Of a stretch of DNA of 22,000 bases, positions 1 to 8,280 are shown piece after piece. Every line of letters starts with the position of its first letter. Within the stretch, counting starts at the first letter, position 1. Below the pieces are notes generated by a model. That model made no database searches. It had not been told where the DNA came from and saw only the letters and a list, made by a program, of their open reading frames with translations. The translations under genes and the position numbers were made by a program. The DNA is taken from NCBI RefSeq assembly GCF_037975245.1, contig NC_092562.1, positions 22,587,054 through 22,609,053 on the forward strand, written 5' to 3'. This DNA is from Apostichopus japonicus. Its lineage: Eukaryota > Echinodermata > Holothuroidea > Aspidochirotida > Stichopodidae.

Positions 1-122
1 TCCTAATGTTGCAGATAACCTTTTCATGCAGTGGACCTCGCCCTTCGTTGAAAACTGGTTTTGCAGATCTGCAGGGAAAGTGGCAATCCTACTCAACGTC
101 AAAGCAAACAGGCTTGATTCTG
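1..122 (+). CDS. internal exon of an unrecognised host gene (partial at window edge)
   Basis: Read from base 2 the stretch is open with no stop and has protein-like composition (it contains LFMQWTSPFVENWFCRSAGK). It ends at a good splice donor, gtatgt, beginning at 123, leaving one base of a split codon. That base joins the AT opening the exon at 786 to make GAT (Asp), so the reading frame carries on across the intron. This phase match is the main support. The exon runs off the left edge, so the upstream part and the start codon are not visible. I do not recognise a named domain. The three exons at 1-1307 appear to be the 3' end of one gene transcribed to the right. Confidence 0.5.
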
Positions 123-440
123 GTATGTACATATTGCTATCATAACATATTTCAACAAGATATCATGCAATTGCATTGATAGTTTGGTTGCTTATAGTTG
201 TTTACGTAATATACTTCCAGAGAGAAGTTCAAATTGGAGCTTCAAGATTTTATAATATAACAAACAGCAGTAATGTAGTCAAAACCAGTAGATCCAAGTT
301 GATATTGATGTACACCTTGTACACCAAAGGACAACACTTGCAGTTGCTCAACTATTGTTAATCAATGTATTAAAGTAGTAATCACTGTGAAGATGATGTG
401 AAGATGATGCATGAAGTCACTTTAAGACTCTGAACAATAT

Positions 441-470
441 GGGTTAACATATGCCAAAATATGTTAACCC
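441..470. repeat. 11-bp inverted repeat with 8-nt loop
   Basis: The arms gggttaacata (441-451) and tatgttaaccc (460-470) are exact reverse complements. A further pair, gtttccca at 475-482 and tgggaaac at 533-540, lies just downstream. The cluster may mark a small foldback element inserted in the intron. Confidence 0.8.
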
Positions 471-604
471 GCATGTTTCCCAAAATTATGTTAATATTCC
501 TTCTTCTGCTTTATGACATCTTAATCCTGTGTTGGGAAACTAGATACAGGATTTACATACATAAGCATATGTTTGTACACATGTGTGTAGATGTGATTTG
601 GCAG

Positions 605-630
605 GCTGCAACATACATGTATGTTGCAGC
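605..630. repeat. perfect 26-bp palindrome without loop
   Basis: The sequence from gctgcaacat to atgttgcagc is its own reverse complement over all 26 bases, centred on catacatgtatg. It lies in the same intron as the 441-470 inverted repeat, about 150 bases before the next exon. Confidence 0.85.
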
Positions 631-785
631 GTTCAAACATTAACTAATGGTGTTTGCAGCTGACAGAAAGGTAAAAAATGCACAAGCTGAAGTTTGCGTT
701 GTGTGATAAGCAAAACGGAGTCAACATTATTTAAAACTGAAGTAGTTATTCAAAGATTGGTTTCTGCATTTTCTGTATTTTTCAG

Positions 786-904
786 ATGAAAATAAGAGTA
801 ACATTGGATTGAATTTGTTGCCCTGCATTTTACCATCTGGGAGAAAAGAGAAGAAGAGGTGCAGCATTGATGATGCGATGAAATCCTTTGTGGATCTTCA
901 ACCT
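786..904 (+). CDS. internal exon of the same unrecognised host gene
   Basis: The 119-bp exon starts right after an acceptor (ttttcag) and ends at a consensus donor, gtaagt, at 905. With the split codon from the exon ending at 122 it reads through 39 further codons without a stop. The product is basic in the middle (GRKEKKRCSIDDAMKSFVDL), polar and probably soluble. It ends on a complete codon, so the following exon must begin in phase 0. No named family is recognised. The two consensus splice sites and the phase agreement make it a good exon prediction. Confidence 0.55.
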
Positions 905-1046
905 GTAAGTTATTATGGCTTCTACAGTTACACTCAAGTTGTCACAAATCAATGAAACAGTTGTTATTTGTAACAATTGATATGCAGACTGATGAGTTTG
1001 TAGTGAAACACACTATCAGCTGTGAAAATTGCAGTGACTATGCAGT
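905..1046 (+). other. intron or broken exon segment between host-gene exons
   Basis: An acceptor-like tatgcag ends at 987. The phase-0 continuation from 988 reads about 32 protein-like codons (starting TDEFVVKHTISCENC) but stops at the tga at 1084-1086. The later, well-formed coding frame (1047-1307) is a different frame with a tga at 1035. Either the true acceptor is further right, for example at cag ending 1112 or 1115 where phase 0 would fit, or this exon carries a frameshift. Confidence 0.35.
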
Positions 1047-1307
1047 ATCTTCGACCAATCGGGTCTTTGCAACTCGTCTTTCATGATGCTCTTTGGGCAT
1101 GGATTAGAGCAGCAGACCCTACTAAAGGCTCTTGATGTTTGCTTCAAGTTGTTATATGTATTAGACCTTCACTATCCGTGGCAATGTGTGGTCACATGGG
1201 AGTTTGTCCAGAAGGTTCTATACGGACTGGACACTAAAGTCAAATCGAAAACATCACCTGCCGTGATTGCAATGAGGGCTGCATTGAAAGCAGGAATGGA
1301 TGACTGA
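1047..1307 (+). CDS. terminal exon of the host gene, hydrophobic helical C-terminus
   Basis: The frame is open from 1038 and ends at the tga at 1305-1307. It encodes a segment rich in Leu, Val and aromatic residues (LLKALDVCFKLLYVLDLHYP) followed by a Trp-rich stretch and a basic tail ending AALKAGMDD. It resembles the C-terminal region of uncharacterised proteins that I vaguely recall from marine invertebrates, but I cannot name a family. The ATG at 1083 is probably an internal methionine, because coding character begins upstream of it. No simple phase-0 splice from the exon ending at 904 into the start of this frame is available before about 1110, so the exact left border is unsure, and a frameshift or pseudogene remains possible. 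Confidence 0.45.
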   Translation: MFDQSGLCNSSFMMLFGHGLEQQTLLKALDVCFKLLYVLDLHYPWQCVVTWEFVQKVLYGLDTKVKSKTSPAVIAMRAALKAGMDD

Positions 1308-2722
1308 TGCCAGAAGCTTGAAACATCACTTATCTCCAACAATTGTTCATTCTTTTTTCTTTGTAATGGTTTGTGACATGTGGAAACTTGCCATGGATAT
1401 CATTCGTTTGTTATAACTTTTCTCCCTATCTACAGTACCATAGTTGGCCTATCTTTGTCAACATTTGTAGCAATTCTTCCAACTAGTCTCCAAGAGGAAT
1501 CTACAGTCCTACATACAGGTTTTTAAGTTTTCAATACATCGTAAAGTTGCTTTCAATTTGTGTGTACTTATCTGTCAAAGACCAGAACTATGCATTCAGT
1601 TAGTATTCATTGTTCAACCTTAGGGACAGGTCAGTCCAAGTTTCTCCTCTAGTCCTTTAAAATACTTTTTGTTTTACATAGACAAGACTTTTAACACTTT
1701 TATTTTCACTCATAGCATGATAAATCAAAATTAGTTGTATATTTTAAACTTCATAGACATGGTATTGCTGTTCATGGAATCAAGGGTCATTTGACAAACT
1801 GAAACCGTTATGAAAAGTTCAATCTATGATTAAATCTTACTGAAATCGAAACTTGTTTGAAGTACATAATTTTCATGGTTCCATGTCAAAAAGGAACAAA
1901 GGTCAACATCTGACAACCTTGTAGCACAAAAATTACATGTGATGCGAAATTCATGTATGGTTCATCATAGTATAAGACACCTACGTTGTATTTGATTGCT
2001 CTCTATGGGTTTTGAATAATAATGACTAAACCTTTTCAGCAGTTCAAAAGATTTCCCTATTCAACTCCTGCTGGAATATTTTAAGAAGAGATGACTTAAG
2101 GCGGTAGTACAACATTATTTTCCTTAACAGTTTAAAAGTAATTAATTACTTGTAGTTATATGCTTACTTTAAACTTCAAATCTTTCACCATGTGTGCTAT
2201 CCATGTTTTTTGTAGTAAGTTTAGCTGTATTTTTTTAGGCGTAATAGCTGTACTTTAAGTATGTGAAACACTTGCCATAATGTTGTTTTAAAGTTTACAT
2301 GTTTACTTATTAATATGATGCAAACACTAGTAGAAGTTTTACCTTCTTTATATCCGTCCATTATGCCTCTCATTCTTCGAATGCATTGCCTGATTAAACT
2401 ATGTATATATTTACACCACTTGCCATCAAACATTCTCTTACGTTTACATTCATGTTTTACTATTTGTTTATTGAAGATTTACTAAAGATGTTTTATAAAT
2501 AGATAGTTACACCCTCTACTTTTTGTACTTGTTTAATTTTTGTACACGTATTTACTTGTTGGCGTTTCAGTTTGTTGTTCCGAATATGTACTACGCCACA
2601 TTACAATGCTTTAGTTATGCATTATCCAGGGAAGTCTATAGGCTGTTTTTTGTCCTGGGCCTAGGTTATTTGATAAAGAGGTGGGTTTACAATCTGACAA
2701 TGATGTCTCATAAAATAATGAA
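1308..2722. other. 3' flank of the host gene, no other feature seen
   Basis: AT-rich sequence with only short open frames that look accidental. It may include the 3' UTR. The first clear AATAAA is at 2720-2725, already at the edge of the next repeat, so the polyadenylation site is not established. Confidence 0.4.
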
Positions 2723-3022
2723 TAAAACCCTGGTTATGCTATGGATAAAGAACCAGGTAATTTGTTAAACCTCTGACATTTTTCCTGGTTACAAACTGAC
2801 CATTGTCCCTGGTCACTAACTGGCCATTATTCCTGGTCACAAACTGACCATTAATCCTGGTCACAAACTGACCATCAATCCTGGTCACAAATTAACCAGG
2901 ATCTTGGTGAAGCTTATTTGACCAGGATTTCCTGGTCAAGTTGACCAGGATTGTGTAGGTGGCATATTGACCCGGAACCTGGTAAAATTTTGACCCCATC
3001 CTGGTGTATTTTAACCAGGGCT
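2723..3022. mobile_element. MITE-like or foldback repeat with CCTGGTTA inverted ends
   Basis: The left end reads aaaaccctggttatg and the right end ttttaaccagggctttttt, which are imperfect reverse complements. Between them CCTGGT and ACCAGG words recur many times, including an exact 10-bp inverted repeat with a 2-nt centre at 2918-2939. There is no coding capacity. Inverted ends and dense internal inverted words are typical of non-autonomous DNA elements. I could not identify a clear target-site duplication, so the borders are approximate. Confidence 0.4.
2784..2898. repeat. 24-bp minisatellite, about 4.8 units
   Basis: Units begin with cctgg at 2784, 2808, 2832, 2856 and 2880. Units three and four (2832-2855 and 2856-2879) differ at one base. 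The last unit is partial and merges into the ACCAGG-rich right half of the surrounding repeat. Confidence 0.85.
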
Positions 3023-3417
3023 TTTTTAGAGTGTAAATTTGCTGAATGTTATTGATGTTCCGAAGTAGATAATATTGAACCAATCATGGATCAGATGCCC
3101 CATAACGCGAGGTTTTTGAACTTCTGCGTAGTTATTGTAGAGGAAAATTAGTTCTAGAAAGGAATCATCCAGTACTCACGATCAGTAGTTTATGACCAAA
3201 TAATTTACACCTATTTAATGTTTCCAATCAATATCTTAAGGTAATTTAACGCCGTTTAATTGAACTATTAATTGTCCCAAAGAGGATAATTCAACAGAAC
3301 GTTTTATTAATTTATTTGAGTGGAGTTTTTTGGAGCTAGGCTTTCGAATAAACTATTAAATAATTTTCCCCGGGGACAACGATAGTACCATCCCTACCGA
3401 GCTACCGGCGATATTTA
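3023..3417. other. no feature seen
   Basis: AT-rich spacer between the repeat on the left and the duplicated segment on the right. No open frame or repeat I can support. Confidence 0.4.
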
Positions 3418-3933
3418 CCACATTACAATATAACCATTCTGCGTTTGCAACAACAGGCCAACAACGTACTCCCTTTTGTTTTGTTTACTTTTTCTTGTAA
3501 ACACAATATGGTGGTGTTTTATATAAAAACCTATACGTAGGACAAATTTTTTAACATATTTAAGACATTGAGACAATGGTCTTCCTATATTTCAGCCTGA
3601 TGTGGTACATGATGTTAATATAGAATTTCTTGTGTCTGTGTCATTAACAGGTTCTGCTCTTTCAACGAGGACGAAAAGTTTTGTTGTTGTAGTTTTATGC
3701 AGTTCCATGATATGCTATCTTGCAACGAAGAGCGAACGATCCCTTAATTTTATGGACGCAGCGAAACGAATAAAGTACCATAGAATACCAATCGTCAACG
3801 GAACTCAAACCTTTCGAGCCCCTCTTCTTCCTAATTGTTCAAAGCAAATCCAGTACTGGGGAGGGCCAACATTTAATCTACGGGATGGTAAATACTACTG
3901 TCCAGACATCAATTGCTCTGTATCCTTCACATC
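3418..3933 (+). repeat. segmental duplication, left copy
   Basis: From ccacattacaata onward this closely matches 20836-21412 in the same orientation, about 17.4 kb apart. The match covers intron sequence, a T-rich acceptor (ttcag ending 3595) and about 330 bases of coding exon. It is interrupted by a 58-base shortfall just after the acceptor relative to the right copy and ends abruptly near 3933, where this copy turns into CT- and CAT-rich low-complexity sequence. Confidence 0.85.
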
Positions 3934-4036
3934 GTCACCTTTTCCTTGTCGTTGTCTTCATCATCACAACAATAATCATTATCACTGCTATCATTTCACT
4001 CCACCATTAAACATGGAATTTGTTGGTTTTAATTAA
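3596..4036 (+). pseudogene. truncated copy of a GT10 fucosyltransferase-like exon
   Basis: The frame is open from 3596 to the taa at 4034-4036, with no ATG near its start, so it is an exon, not a whole gene. It shows a short lumen/cytosol linker, one membrane segment (SFVVVVLCSSMICYL), a basic stalk, an N-glycosylation site in VNGTQTF, then CSKQIQYWGGPTFNL and a CPDINCSVSF motif that resemble the N-terminal domain of GT10 alpha-1,3-fucosyltransferases. Such enzymes are Golgi type II proteins that move fucose from GDP-fucose to glycans. After 3933 similarity to the right copy stops and the frame reads His-rich low-complexity sequence to a stop. The conserved donor-binding domain is not found downstream. 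Relative to the right copy, 58 bases are missing after the first acceptor, changing the entry phase. An alternative acceptor (cattaacag, ending 3650) would restore equal phase. I judge it a decayed copy. Confidence 0.5.
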
Positions 4037-4165
4037 GTTTTCTCCAAGTGATACATTTGGCTCATGAAACACAAAAAAAAAAAAAGAAATTGATTAATTT
4101 TCATGCTTTATATAGTGAACATCAGATTGAAGTTCAAAGAGACCATCGAAGGGAACGCTTTTACT

Positions 4166-4167
<2 letters not shown>
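3934..4167. other. low-complexity tract and spacer
   Basis: Begins with a CT/CAT/CAA-rich stretch to about 4005 that replaces the rest of the exon seen in the right copy. A 15-base A run sits near 4071-4085. No gene seen. Confidence 0.6.

Positions 4168-4197
<30 letters not shown>
4168..4197. repeat. (TA)n microsatellite
   Basis: Thirty bases of uninterrupted TA dinucleotides immediately before the first unit of the tRNA-like tandem array. Confidence 0.95.
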
Positions 4198-4200
<3 letters not shown>

Positions 4201-4235
4201 TAAAATCGTAATGAGTTGGAAAATCAAGAACAGTG

Positions 4236-4241
4236 AAAAAA
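4236..4241 (-). terminator. Pol III terminator-like T6, unit 1
   Basis: On the - strand six T residues follow the 3' end of the tRNA-like sequence after a 6-nt spacer. Runs of T this close to a tRNA end normally stop RNA polymerase III. Confidence 0.55.
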
Positions 4242-4247
4242 CTTCCA

Positions 4248-4319
4248 GCCTCCACCGGGATTCGAACCCGGGCCTCCCGCTTTGTACGCGGACACCCTAA
4301 CTAACTAGACCATGGACGC
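4248..4319 (-). tRNA. tRNA-like gene, unit 1, anticodon loop reads ACA
   Basis: The 72-nt - strand sequence runs from GCGTCCATGG to CCCGGTGGAGGC and folds as a cloverleaf. The 7-bp acceptor stem has one G-G mismatch (third pair). The anticodon stem is TCCGC/GCGGG around the 7-nt loop GTACAAA, and the T-stem CCGGG/CCCGG closes the loop TTCGAAT perfectly. A good B box (GGTTCGAATCC) and an A-box-like TGGTCTAGTTA are present. Standard numbering gives anticodon ACA (cysteine UGU), which is almost never used by real tRNAs, and position 32 is an unusual G. A tRNA-derived repeat is therefore more likely than a working tRNA, although the T6 behind it would allow transcription. No CCA is encoded, as expected for eukaryotes. 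Confidence 0.5.
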
Positions 4320-4607
4320 TGATTGTATGTCCAGAGATTCTAAACCGGTAAGGAAGGTCGTAATTCCACTGTAGGCGTTTGTCACCTGTATCGAACAATA
4401 CTAGTTCTGTTTTTAGTGACATATTTTGCCTTACTCTAGAGATCAAATATGATGCTATCCAACTCGAAAATCATTTGTGATTCCTAAAGCCGGATCTCGA
4501 AAGAGATACTTTGAACAGACTTTATGTTAATGAAATGGAGGAAAACGACAAAGGCAAATGAATATATATAAATGAAATCGTAATGAGTTGGAAAATCAAG
4601 AACAGTG

Positions 4608-4613
4608 AAAAAA
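4608..4613 (-). terminator. Pol III terminator-like T6, unit 2
   Basis: Same arrangement as in unit 1: six T residues on the - strand, 6 nt beyond the tRNA-like 3' end. Confidence 0.55.
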
Positions 4614-4619
4614 CTTCCA

Positions 4620-4691
4620 GCCTCCACCGGGATTCGAACCCGGGCCTCCCGCTTTGTACGCGGACACCCTAACCAACTAGACCATGGACGC
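4620..4691 (-). tRNA. tRNA-like gene, unit 2, anticodon loop reads ACA
   Basis: Identical to the unit 1 copy except for one base in the D-loop (TAGTTGGTTAGG here), which gives this copy the usual GG of a D-loop and a better A box. Acceptor stem, anticodon loop GTACAAA and the perfect T-arm are the same. Its canonical D-loop suggests it is closer to the ancestral form than unit 1. Confidence 0.5.
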
Positions 4692-4980
4692 TGATTGTAT
4701 GTCCAAATGTTCTAAACCGGTAAGGAAGGTCGTAATTCCACTGTAGGCGTTTGTCACCTGTATCGAACAATACTAGTTCTGTTTTTAGTGACATATTTTG
4801 CCTTACTCTAGAGATCAAATATGATGCTATCCAACTCGAAAATCATTTGTGATTCCTAAAGCCGGATCTCGAAAGAGATACTTTGAACAGACTTTATGTT
4901 AATGAAATGGAGGAAAACGACAAAGGCAAATGAATATATATAAATGAAAATCGTAATGAGTTGGAAAATCAAGAACAGTG

Positions 4981-4986
4981 AAAAAA
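4981..4986 (-). terminator. Pol III terminator-like T6, unit 3
   Basis: Six T residues on the - strand, 6 nt beyond the tRNA-like 3' end, as in units 1 and 2. Confidence 0.5.
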
Positions 4987-4992
4987 CTTTCA

Positions 4993-5064
4993 GCCTCCAC
5001 CGGGATTCGAACCACGGGCCTCCCGCTCTGTACGCGGACACCCTAACCACTAGGCTATGGACGC
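4993..5064 (-). tRNA. tRNA-like sequence, unit 3, damaged T-arm
   Basis: The D-loop reads AGTGGTTAGG, the form most typical of animal tRNA genes, and the anticodon loop is GTACAGA (again ACA). The D-stem has GCCT for GTCT. A base is inserted in the T-stem (CCCGTGGTTCGAATCCC), breaking its pairing, and a compensating base is missing from the D-arm region, so the length is still 72. This copy is probably not a functional tRNA. Confidence 0.4.
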
Positions 5065-5106
5065 TGATTGTGTGTCCAGAGGTTCGAAACCGGTAAGGAA
5101 GGTAAG

Positions 5107-5108
5107 GA

Positions 5109-5139
<31 letters not shown>

Positions 5140-5152
5140 CGTCGTATATATA
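5107..5152. repeat. interrupted (TA)n microsatellite
   Basis: TA dinucleotides interrupted by gtatg near the start and by cgtcg at 5140-5144. It separates the truncated third array unit from the palindrome. Confidence 0.85.
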
Positions 5153-5180
5153 TTGTCGTTTACCTCCATTGCATTAACAT
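5153..5180 (-). repeat. inverted fragment of the 372-bp unit
   Basis: Read on the - strand, atgttaatgcaatggaggtaaacgacaa matches 4524-4551 and 4896-4923 of the tandem unit at 26 of 28 positions, in opposite orientation. As in the unit, it is followed by TA-rich sequence. Confidence 0.75.
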
Positions 5181-5341
5181 GTTGATACTAGATGAGACTA
5201 GTGGAACACTAGTAGTTGTTACTCGGAGTTTCACGCGTTATAGCGATCTTCAGACAACTCTTTTGTCTGAAGATCGCTATAACGCGTGAAACTCCGAGTA
5301 ACAACTACTAGTGTTCCACTAGTCTCATCTAGTATCAACAT
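5179..5341. repeat. perfect 79-bp inverted repeat with 5-nt loop
   Basis: Arms 5179-5257 and 5263-5341 are exact reverse complements over 79 bases, with ctctt as the loop. Both sides are bounded by TA-rich DNA. It has no useful coding content. Transcribed RNA would make a long perfect hairpin and the DNA could extrude as a cruciform. Perfect arms imply very recent origin, gene conversion between arms, or a palindrome formed by sequencing or assembly (a template switch). Confidence 0.95.
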
Positions 5342-7266
<1,925 letters not shown>

Positions 7267-7460
7267 AAGGGTGGTGCCAGCATGGGGTTAGGCCCTCACC
7301 CCCTGCTCCGTTGGAGAGTTCTAGCCCCCGTTGGAGATATTTTTTGAAATATTTAAGGGGGAAGGTATAAAAAAAATTTAATACTAATACAAATTTTGTG
7401 CAATTTAGCCCCCTGTCTGAGAGTCATACCCCCATGGGGAAATCATGGCACCACCCCTGC
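7267..7460. mobile_element. possible small hAT-like non-autonomous element
   Basis: caagggtggtgcca at the left (from about 7267) and tggcaccacccctg at the right (to about 7460) form a near-perfect inverted terminal repeat. In between, AT-rich sequence is flanked by C- and G-rich ends. CAGGGGTG-type ends resemble hAT transposon termini. The flanking bases do not form a clear 8-bp target duplication, so this is tentative. A further copy of the end word (gggtggtgcca) occurs near 7131. Confidence 0.3.
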
Positions 7461-8280
7461 TTTAAAATAAGGTTGTTGTGGGCCGCAGTTGGTGATACTG
7501 GTCCATGTCGCATCTTATTCATAATTGGGTGGTTTTTATGGCAGAGCTTGGATTTTGTTGATAGGGGATCATGAAGCAGGCTTGTCTCATGGGGGGGAGG
7601 GATAACATCATAATAAACGGAAACACAAACTTTTTCGGGGGTAGCAGGGTGGTTGTACAGCACGGTAAAAATTCTTGTGATAGGGTGGGACCAATTCCAT
7701 TCACTTTCCAGCTGGCATGTTCGGAAAAATACTGTTCCCCCTTATTTGTGGAGAAAATTTATGATCCCCAACCCCCTCTCCACTTCATTAAGGCTGCCCA
7801 CTTTGTGAAGAGGATAACAGCCCTGGTGTAGAGAGGCATTTGTTAATAACTTCTAGTCTTATAGATGGATATTTGTGCACATGGTGACCAGTGCCACATT
7901 GGGGGGGGGGGGGGCAACATGCCATCCAAATCCTAACAATTCCAAAATGCTTACCAGGGAAAAACTTTGTCTGCAGTTTCACCATAGACGACACAATTCT
8001 ATAAACTATTTCATTGACGCACCCCCCCCCCACCAGATTTTCAAAAAAAAATCCTAATTTTTGGAAACCAATATTCTAAAGGGGAAGAAAGGTCACTACA
8101 TTAAAATGGTTAACAAGGGGCCAGTCCACCTCCTTATCGACGACGGCCCAGGGTGCATGCCACATGATGATTTCACAAAATTTGGCTTAAAATAAAACAA
8201 ATTCACGAGCTGCAAGGGGGTGGTTGCCCCTCCACCCCCTTCTGGATCCACCATTGATTTTTTATCCTAATATAAATAGA
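7461..8280. other. G/C-homopolymer-rich repeat-like region, no gene
   Basis: Contains a G run (about 7903-7914) and a C run (about 8022-8031) and many CCCC/GGGG words, ending near ccaccccctt ctggatccacc, a terminus style often seen in fragments of DNA transposons. Overlapping short open frames on both strands are compositional. Confidence 0.4.

Larger units (their letters stand above)
123..785 (+). other. probable intron, holding short perfect palindromes
   Basis: Bounded by the donor gtatgt at 123 and by an acceptor after a T-rich tract (tttctgtatttttcag, ending at 785). Short open frames inside it (about 60 codons) have no supporting features. It contains two clean inverted repeats, listed separately. 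Confidence 0.5.
4198..5104. repeat. tandem array of a 372-bp unit with an embedded tRNA-like gene, 2.4 copies
   Basis: The marker cgtaatgag occurs at 4207, 4579 and 4952, giving periods of 372 and 373 bases. Units one and two are nearly identical, differing at about four positions including one inside the tRNA-like D-loop. Unit three has several changes and is cut off at about 5104, shortly after its tRNA-like part. Each unit consists of a short TA/AT-rich border, about 45 bases of flank, the tRNA-like sequence on the - strand, and about 240 bases of unique sequence. No open reading frame is conserved. The near identity of units one and two implies a recent duplication. Confidence 0.9.

Noticed and set aside
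4856-5050. 64-codon - strand frame in the tandem array
   Set aside because: It runs through the tRNA-like sequence and repeat flank and is not conserved in the other units.
5179-5341. Hammerhead ribozyme in or near the palindrome or the 372-bp unit, as in metazoan retrozymes or Penelope-like elements
   Set aside because: The conserved CTGATGA and CGAAA core pair is not present; the nearest words (ctagatgag, ggaacac) do not fit. The tandem layout alone is not enough.
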